The notes beneath the pieces were generated by a model. That model worked only from the letters and a program-made list of their open reading frames with translations. It was not told where the DNA came from and searched no databases. From Bacteroidetes bacterium GWA2_30_7 (GTDB lineage: Bacteria > Bacteroidota > Bacteroidia > Bacteroidales > GWF2-33-38), in contig MENC01000302.1 of NCBI GenBank assembly GCA_001768155.1, forward strand, positions 4,748 through 14,215: a stretch of DNA of 9,468 bases, given 5' to 3'. Positions 5,777-9,468 of the stretch are shown here, piece after piece (position 1 is the first letter of the stretch; each line of letters opens with the position of its first letter). The position numbers were made by a program, and so were the translations under genes.

Positions 5777-6967
5777 TTAACCTTCCCTTTTAATAATTGC
5801 AGCCATTGTTACTCCACCGCCGCCACAAATTGAGGCTATACAATATTCCTTATCTTTTTGTTTTAGAGCATAATATCCTGTAGTTATTATTCTTGCTCCG
5901 CTAATTCCGGTTGGATGTCCAAGGGCAATTGCTCCACCGTGGATATTTAGTTTTTCGGGATTTATTTTTAATGTTTTTTGATTTGAAAGTACCTGAATTG
6001 CAAATGCTTCGTTAATTTCAACCAAATCCATATCATTTAATGTCATTCCGGCTTTTTTAAGAGCTAATGGAATTGCCTCCGATGGACCTTCGCCCATTAT
6101 AGAAGGACTTACTGCAATTTGCGAAAACGAAATAATTGAAAATAACGGCTTTATTCCTAATTCATTAGCCTTTTTGCGGCTCATACAAATAATTGAAACA
6201 GCTCCATCGCTTAATCCACAAGAGTTTCCGGCAGTTACAGTTCCATCCTTTCTGAATGCAGGTTTAATTTTTGCCAAATCATTAATATTTATATTCTGGC
6301 GAATTGTTTCATCTTTATTAAAAATTGTTGATTCTGAGCCTTTTGCCGATTTTATTTCAACCGGAACAATTTCCTCGTTAAACCAACCTTTAGATTGTGC
6401 TTCAAAAGCTTTTAGATGACTATTTAATGCGTAATTATCTTGTTCGGAACGTGAAATTTTGTACTTATCATAAAGATTTTCGGCAGTTTCGCCCATTCCC
6501 ATTTCAATAAGAGGGTCAATGCTGTCGCTCCAGCCATCTTCCAGAATTTTATTTCCCATTTTAAAGCCTTCCCATCGTGCATTTTTCAATAAATATGGAA
6601 TCGAACTCATGTTTTCAAATCCGCCTGTAACAACTATTTCAGCTTCACCAAGTCTGATTGCCTGAGCTGCCATTGCCATTGTTCGCATTCCCGAAGGACA
6701 AGCCATATTTATTGTAACAGCAGGTTTTTCAATCGAAATTCCGGCATTTACCATTGCAGTTCGAGCAGGGTTTGGTCCATTTCCGGCTTGGCGGCAACTT
6801 CCTAAAATTACTTCATCAATCAGATTTACAGGCAATTTTATTCTATTTATAGATTCCTTAATTGCAATTGCTCCCAGATTATATGATGGAATATTTTTTA
6901 ATGTTCCGCCAAATTTTCCCATTGCTGTTCGGCAAGCCGATACTATAACTACATCGTTAAGATTCAT
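5777..6967 (-). CDS. Acetyl-CoA acetyltransferase (thiolase)
   Basis: 396 residues, the normal length for a biosynthetic-type thiolase. It condenses two acetyl-CoA to acetoacetyl-CoA, or the reverse, in the cytoplasm. Visible motifs: VIVSACRTAMGKFGGTL (7-23), nucleophile C90 in INMACPSGMRTM, ENMSSIPYLL (118-127), GNSCGLSDGA (247-256), NEAFA (319-323), GGAIALGHPTGISGARI (344-360, catalytic H351) and ICGGGGVTMA (380-389, second cysteine C381). All catalytic residues are present. The residue after C90 is proline where glycine or alanine is usual (C-G/A-S-G). It stands alone on the minus strand, convergent with the HIT operon and divergent from the outer-membrane protein gene. No 3-hydroxyacyl-CoA dehydrogenase or CoA-transferase is adjacent, so the pathway (ketone or butyrate metabolism, fatty-acid breakdown) cannot be told. 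Base composition is clearly less AT-rich than the operon. Confidence 0.93.
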   Translation of the reverse strand: MNLNDVVIVSACRTAMGKFGGTLKNIPSYNLGAIAIKESINRIKLPVNLIDEVILGSCRQAGNGPNPARTAMVNAGISIEKPAVTINMACPSGMRTMAMAAQAIRLGEAEIVVTGGFENMSSIPYLLKNARWEGFKMGNKILEDGWSDSIDPLIEMGMGETAENLYDKYKISRSEQDNYALNSHLKAFEAQSKGWFNEEIVPVEIKSAKGSESTIFNKDETIRQNININDLAKIKPAFRKDGTVTAGNSCGLSDGAVSIICMSRKKANELGIKPLFSIISFSQIAVSPSIMGEGPSEAIPLALKKAGMTLNDMDLVEINEAFAIQVLSNQKTLKINPEKLNIHGGAIALGHPTGISGARIITTGYYALKQKDKEYCIASICGGGGVTMAAIIKREG

Positions 6968-7008
6968 AATTTTATAAACTTTTAAATATAAAGTAATAAA
7001 AAATTTAA

Positions 7009-7016
7009 CGAAACTA
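7009..7016 (-). promoter_or_regulatory. Weak candidate -7 element of the thiolase gene
   Basis: On the minus strand this reads TAGTTTCG, one mismatch from TAnnTTTG, about 42 bases before the thiolase ATG. No -33 box is clear. It is reported only because it is the best candidate in the 155-base divergent gap. Confidence 0.25.
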
Positions 7017-7122
7017 TTAAATTTTAGAGTGAATATTGTGATTTGTTTTAAAAAAATATCTTAAATATTTTTCAATCAATGCTATTTTTATTTTATTTGT
7101 ATAACTAATTAAATGTAATACA

Positions 7123-7839
7123 ATGAAATATTTTGTTTTAACATTAATGTTTGTCGCTCTTTCAGGATTTTTATTTTCACAAGATATAATCCGAAAGTTC
7201 GACGGTACCGAAATTAAATGTAAAATTATTGAAGCATCAAAATCGGAAGTCAAATATAAAACCGACGACAGTAGCGAACCCAAATCAATTTTTTCTGAAG
7301 ATATTAAGGAAATTCAGTTTAAAGATGGTACAATTAAAACTTATACAAAAAAAATTGTTGAGCATGAGCTAAAAAAACACATGTTTTCTGTTGACCTTAT
7401 GCAGTTTTTCGGACAAAAGACTTTATATTTAAGTTATCAGTTTCAGGCATCAAAAAAATTAGCAATTCATGTCCCTTTTTCTTATAAAAATATATTTAAA
7501 CGTCAAAAGACATTTATTGGCGGTTCAGTTGATTTCAGATATATTTTAAATAATTCGGAACCTTCAAAAATATATATCGGACCTTTAGATTTGGGTATCG
7601 GAAATGTTGATTATTTTGTTGGACCATCTTTTCAGGTTACATCCTTCTATAATGCTACAACTTTTTATTATATAAAAGGAACTGCCGGAGTTTCTATGCA
7701 ACAACTTTGGGGCTTAAATGCCTCATTATTTGTAGGTTTTGGACCTGGTTACGATTTTTCTAACTCCCTCACAGATTTTGATTGGACTGTAAATATAACA
7801 TTTGGTTATAGATTTAATAAAAGAATAGTAAAAGAATAA
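7123..7839 (+). CDS. Secreted outer-membrane beta-barrel-like protein
   Basis: 238 residues. Residues 1-19 are a typical signal peptide (Lys, hydrophobic core, then FLFS before Q20). Mature residues 21-75 carry a module common in secreted Bacteroidetes proteins: FDGTEIKCKIIEASKSEVKY (26-45), later SEDIKEIQFKDGTIKTY (58-74). From about 87 the sequence alternates polar and aromatic or hydrophobic residues with repeated glycines and aromatic strand ends (LYLSYQF, GGSVDFRYIL, IYIGPLDLGIG, LFVGFGPGYDF, WTVNITFGYRF), as in a small eight- to ten-strand outer-membrane barrel. The last strand is followed by seven extra residues, so the C-terminal phenylalanine is not terminal. It is a single gene divergent from the thiolase. 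Localisation is likely; the function is unknown. Confidence 0.72.
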   Translation: MKYFVLTLMFVALSGFLFSQDIIRKFDGTEIKCKIIEASKSEVKYKTDDSSEPKSIFSEDIKEIQFKDGTIKTYTKKIVEHELKKHMFSVDLMQFFGQKTLYLSYQFQASKKLAIHVPFSYKNIFKRQKTFIGGSVDFRYILNNSEPSKIYIGPLDLGIGNVDYFVGPSFQVTSFYNATTFYYIKGTAGVSMQQLWGLNASLFVGFGPGYDFSNSLTDFDWTVNITFGYRFNKRIVKE

Positions 7840-7927
7840 CCTTTTATTTTTACTGAAACTCTATAACAAATATCTAAAACTTATTTACGAATATTCTTCC
7901 CATAATATGATTTGTAGCAACGTATTT

Positions 7928-7952
7928 ATATATTTGCATAAAATAAATATAT
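7928..7952. promoter_or_regulatory. Candidate ArsR operator (inverted repeat over the promoter)
   Basis: ATATATTT (7928-7935) and AAATATAT (7945-7952) form eight-base perfect arms around a nine-base centre. The site overlaps the -7 element and reaches to four bases before the arsR-type start. ArsR-family repressors usually bind AT-rich dyads over their own promoter, so the position fits autoregulation. The sequence is low-complexity and could pair by chance. Confidence 0.35.
7929..7936 (+). promoter_or_regulatory. -7 promoter element of the ArsR/QueD operon
   Basis: TATATTTG is a perfect TAnnTTTG match 20 bases before the ATG at 7957. A TTTG sits at 7911-7914, but the 14-base spacing is shorter than usual, so the -33 box is uncertain. 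Confidence 0.5.
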
Positions 7953-7956
7953 TATA

Positions 7957-8253
7957 ATGAAAGTTAAAGATATTAATGTAGAAAAGCTTGAAAATGCAGC
8001 AAACATGCTAAAAGCAATGTCGCATCCTGTACGAATAGCTATTTTGAGCATGTTAGAAGAAGGTAAAAAATTATCAGTTACCGAAATTCATGAGCATTTA
8101 AAAATTGAACAATCTGCTGCATCTCATCATCTTGGTATTCTTAAAGATAAGGGAGTTTTAGCTTCAAAACGAGATGGAAAAAACACATATTATTATTTAA
8201 AACACGACAGTTTAAGCAAAATAATTGATTGTATAAGTAATTGCAGTGTATAA
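7957..8253 (+). CDS. ArsR-family winged-helix transcriptional repressor
   Basis: 98 residues, the usual size. The winged helix-turn-helix spans about 12-82: MLKAMSHPVRIAILSMLEE (17-35), LSVTEIHEHLKIEQSAASHH (39-58) as helix-turn-recognition helix, LGILKDKGVLASKRDGKNTY (59-78) leading into the wing. The ELCVCDL metal site of arsenic/cadmium sensors is absent. Instead, two cysteines sit near the C-terminus (C92 and C96, DCISNCSV), with H83 and D84 shortly before. These could form a redox or metal-sensing site, but that is a guess. It probably represses its own promoter, where an inverted repeat overlaps the -7 box. The stop lies one base before the QueD-type start, so the two genes are co-transcribed and it probably regulates that gene too. 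Confidence 0.88.
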   Translation: MKVKDINVEKLENAANMLKAMSHPVRIAILSMLEEGKKLSVTEIHEHLKIEQSAASHHLGILKDKGVLASKRDGKNTYYYLKHDSLSKIIDCISNCSV

Positions 8254-8254
8254 A

Positions 8255-8704
8255 ATGAGGCGAATTAGAGTTACTAAAGAATTTAATTTCGAAATGGCTC
8301 ATGCATTGTGGAACTACGATGGAAAATGTCGCAATGTACATGGTCATTCATATAAGTTATTTGTTACAGTAATTGGAACTCCAATAAACGATGAAAGTAG
8401 TACAAAGTATGGAATGGTGATAGATTTTGGCGATTTAAAACAAATTGTAAATGAGGAAATCATTGCAAAATACGATCACTGTTTAGTTTTATCCGAAAAA
8501 TCACCTTTCGATAAATTAAAGGAAATTGACCAAATGTTCGACAGAATAAAAATTACACATTATCAGCCAACTTGCGAAAACATGGTTGAAGATTTTGCAC
8601 ATAAAATTCAAAAAAGGCTCTCATCAAATATTCAGTTATTTTCTATAAGACTTTACGAAACAAGAACTTCCTTTGCTGAATGGTTTAGTGAAGACCAAAA
8701 TTAA
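8255..8704 (+). CDS. queD: QueD-type 6-carboxytetrahydropterin synthase (6-pyruvoyl-tetrahydropterin synthase family)
   Basis: 149 residues. The family converts dihydroneopterin triphosphate to 6-carboxy-tetrahydropterin, an early step to 7-deazaguanines such as queuosine. Zinc ligands H16 (FEMAHALW) and H29/H31 (NVHGHSY) are present. So are the catalytic C25 (GKCRNVHGH), DFGDLK (57-62), D75-H76 in YDHCLVL, PTCENMVEDF (105-114) with E108, and LYETRTSFAEW (133-143) with the pterin-binding glutamate E135. All expected active-site residues are there, so it should be active. The short ATG at 8255 is chosen over an in-frame GTG at 8246 that overlaps the ArsR gene; the gap to the ArsR stop is then one base. 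No queC, queE or queF gene is in the window. A folate- or biopterin-type role is possible, but the C-x-x-x-H-G-H arrangement favours QueD. Confidence 0.85.
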   Translation: MRRIRVTKEFNFEMAHALWNYDGKCRNVHGHSYKLFVTVIGTPINDESSTKYGMVIDFGDLKQIVNEEIIAKYDHCLVLSEKSPFDKLKEIDQMFDRIKITHYQPTCENMVEDFAHKIQKRLSSNIQLFSIRLYETRTSFAEWFSEDQN

Positions 8705-8708
8705 TTTT

Positions 8709-8843
8709 TTATACTTTTAATCCAACAATGGTAATATCATTAGTTTGTTCATTATTGGCTTTCCATGAAAAAAGAAATTTCTCAAGAGCTGTTTTTTGTT
8801 TTTCCATACTTATGAAATCTCTAAAACGAAATTGATAAAAAAT
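8709..8843 (-). pseudogene. C-terminal fragment of a SpoIIE-type PP2C phosphatase
   Basis: On the minus strand a frame is open from 8843 down to a TAA at 8711-8709. It reads FRFRDFIS, then MEKQKTALEKFLFSWKANN, ending EQTNDITIVGLKV. The M-x-x-Q-K-x-x-L-E, W-K-x-N-N-E-Q and DIT-x-x-G-x-K-V pattern is the usual end of SpoIIE-type serine phosphatases in Bacteroidetes sensor proteins. The acidic DD before the last strand is ND here. An in-frame TAG (8846-8844) closes it upstream, and the bases beyond show no more phosphatase sequence, so only about 44 codons survive out of several hundred. Its end lies four bases from the QueD stop. It is presumably non-functional. Confidence 0.6.
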
Positions 8844-8996
8844 CTATGCGATATTTGTTGCATAATACATTAAATATTAACACCTTGTACTCAACATGAA
8901 AATATTTTATAGATATAGGGATTATGTTTTTTTAAACAATGCAGATTCTTAAATAAAATATAACCGGAACAATTATTAACCCTATAATTTTCAAAT

Positions 8997-9468
8997 TTGA
9001 ATAAAGAAAAAAACATAGCAGTTCTTAATAAATATTTTCTCGAAAATATATCACCTAAAGTATATAATATTATAACCGAAAATGATTTTTATTTTAAAAT
9101 CTCAAAAAAAAGATGTTCAAAATATGGCGATTTCAAACCTTCGCTTAATGGTAGAGCTACAATTACTGTAAATAACGACCTTGATAAAGATCATTTTCTT
9201 GTAACATTTTTGCACGAATACGCACATTTTAATGTTTGGAAAAAAATTAAAAACTTGCAAAATCCTCATGGAGAGTTGTGGAAATTAGAGTTTTATAAAT
9301 TGCTTTACGAATTTCATCAGTTGAATGGATTCAGTAATGGAATAGGCGAAAAATTGCTTAAAACATTTATCAAACGAAATAATTCAATAACTTTTAGTAA
9401 AAACAAAATGTCTGAAATATTATCCCGAAATATTTCAGAAGATGTTCAGTTTTTAAAAGATTGCAATC
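8997..9468 (+). CDS. SprT-like zinc metalloprotease, N-terminal part (3' end outside window)
   Basis: The frame is open from 8988 to the window end with no stop: 157 residues from the TTG at 8997. The core is SprT-like: RCSKYGDFKPS (39-49), GRATITVNNDL (52-62), then LHEYAHFNVW (72-81) with the H73-E74-x-x-H77 zinc site. The third ligand is probably H91 in NPHGELWKLEFYKLL. Eukaryotic SprT/Spartan relatives digest DNA-protein crosslinks; the bacterial role is poorly known. No ATG is in frame before the catalytic core, and a TAA at 8985-8987 closes the frame upstream, so TTG (LNKEKN...) is the best start. No Shine-Dalgarno sequence or clear promoter is seen. It stands alone, after about 150 bases with nothing recognisable. 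Confidence 0.82.
   Translation, partial: MNKEKNIAVLNKYFLENISPKVYNIITENDFYFKISKKRCSKYGDFKPSLNGRATITVNNDLDKDHFLVTFLHEYAHFNVWKKIKNLQNPHGELWKLEFYKLLYEFHQLNGFSNGIGEKLLKTFIKRNNSITFSKNKMSEILSRNISEDVQFLKDCN

Noticed and set aside
6174..6419. Plus-strand 81-codon frame
   Set aside because: Antisense to the thiolase, whose identity is certain.
7017..7283. Minus-strand 88-codon frame between thiolase and outer-membrane protein
   Set aside because: Covers the signal peptide region of the outer-membrane protein gene and the divergent promoter gap; no family resemblance.
8141..8347. Minus-strand 68-codon frame
   Set aside because: Antisense to the 3' part of the ArsR gene and the 5' part of the QueD gene, both well supported.
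8845..8865. Small dyad TATGC...GCATA and likeness to the ArsR promoter sequence
   Set aside because: Arms of only five bases, and the shared ATTTG/GCATAA words are short and AT-rich; not enough to call a second ArsR operator.

Overview
The window looks like a chromosomal stretch of a low-GC member of the Bacteroidetes, probably near the Bacteroidales. The evidence is: TAnnTTTG-type -7 promoter elements in front of several genes, an AsmA-like protein and an outer-membrane protein of types common in that phylum, an antitoxin/RelE pair of Bacteroidetes type, a SprT-like metalloprotease, and almost no Shine-Dalgarno sequences. No rRNA, tRNA, CRISPR array or transposase gene was seen.

Layout. A minus-strand AsmA-family gene runs off the left edge (1-692). 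About 500 bases with no convincing gene follow; they hold a REP-like palindromic element (823-913) and a pair of identical 22-base dyads 33 bases apart (972-1026). Next comes a toxin-antitoxin remnant: an intact antitoxin (1216-1452) whose overlapping RelE/ParE toxin stops after 16 codons (1434-1484). Then comes the most interesting part, a compact plus-strand three-gene operon (1672-5406): a HIT-superfamily protein, a four-helix membrane protein of unknown family, and an 826-residue fusion of PEP-synthase-type ATP-grasp sequence with a C-terminal MazG/phosphoribosyl-ATP pyrophosphohydrolase-like domain. It is noticeably more AT-rich than the genes to its right. A possible 51-codon gene (5562-5717) sits between it and a convergent acetyl-CoA acetyltransferase (5777-6967, minus).

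To the right the content looks like ordinary core genome. A secreted outer-membrane beta-barrel-like protein (7123-7839) is divergent from the thiolase. An ArsR-type repressor and a QueD-type 6-carboxytetrahydropterin synthase are one base apart (7957-8704). A C-terminal fragment of a SpoIIE-type phosphatase lies on the minus strand (8709-8843), and a SprT-like zinc protease with a TTG start runs off the right edge (8997-9468).

How the genes may work together. The three operon proteins share a nucleotide theme: HIT proteins hydrolyse or transfer nucleotidyl groups, PEP-synthase-type ATP-grasp domains bind ATP and phosphorylate, and MazG domains cleave NTPs to NMP and pyrophosphate. With a membrane partner, an accessory-looking location and toxin-antitoxin debris next door, a stress or antiphage module acting on nucleotides is a reasonable hypothesis. 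Nothing in the sequence proves it, and a house-cleaning or small-molecule pathway is equally possible.
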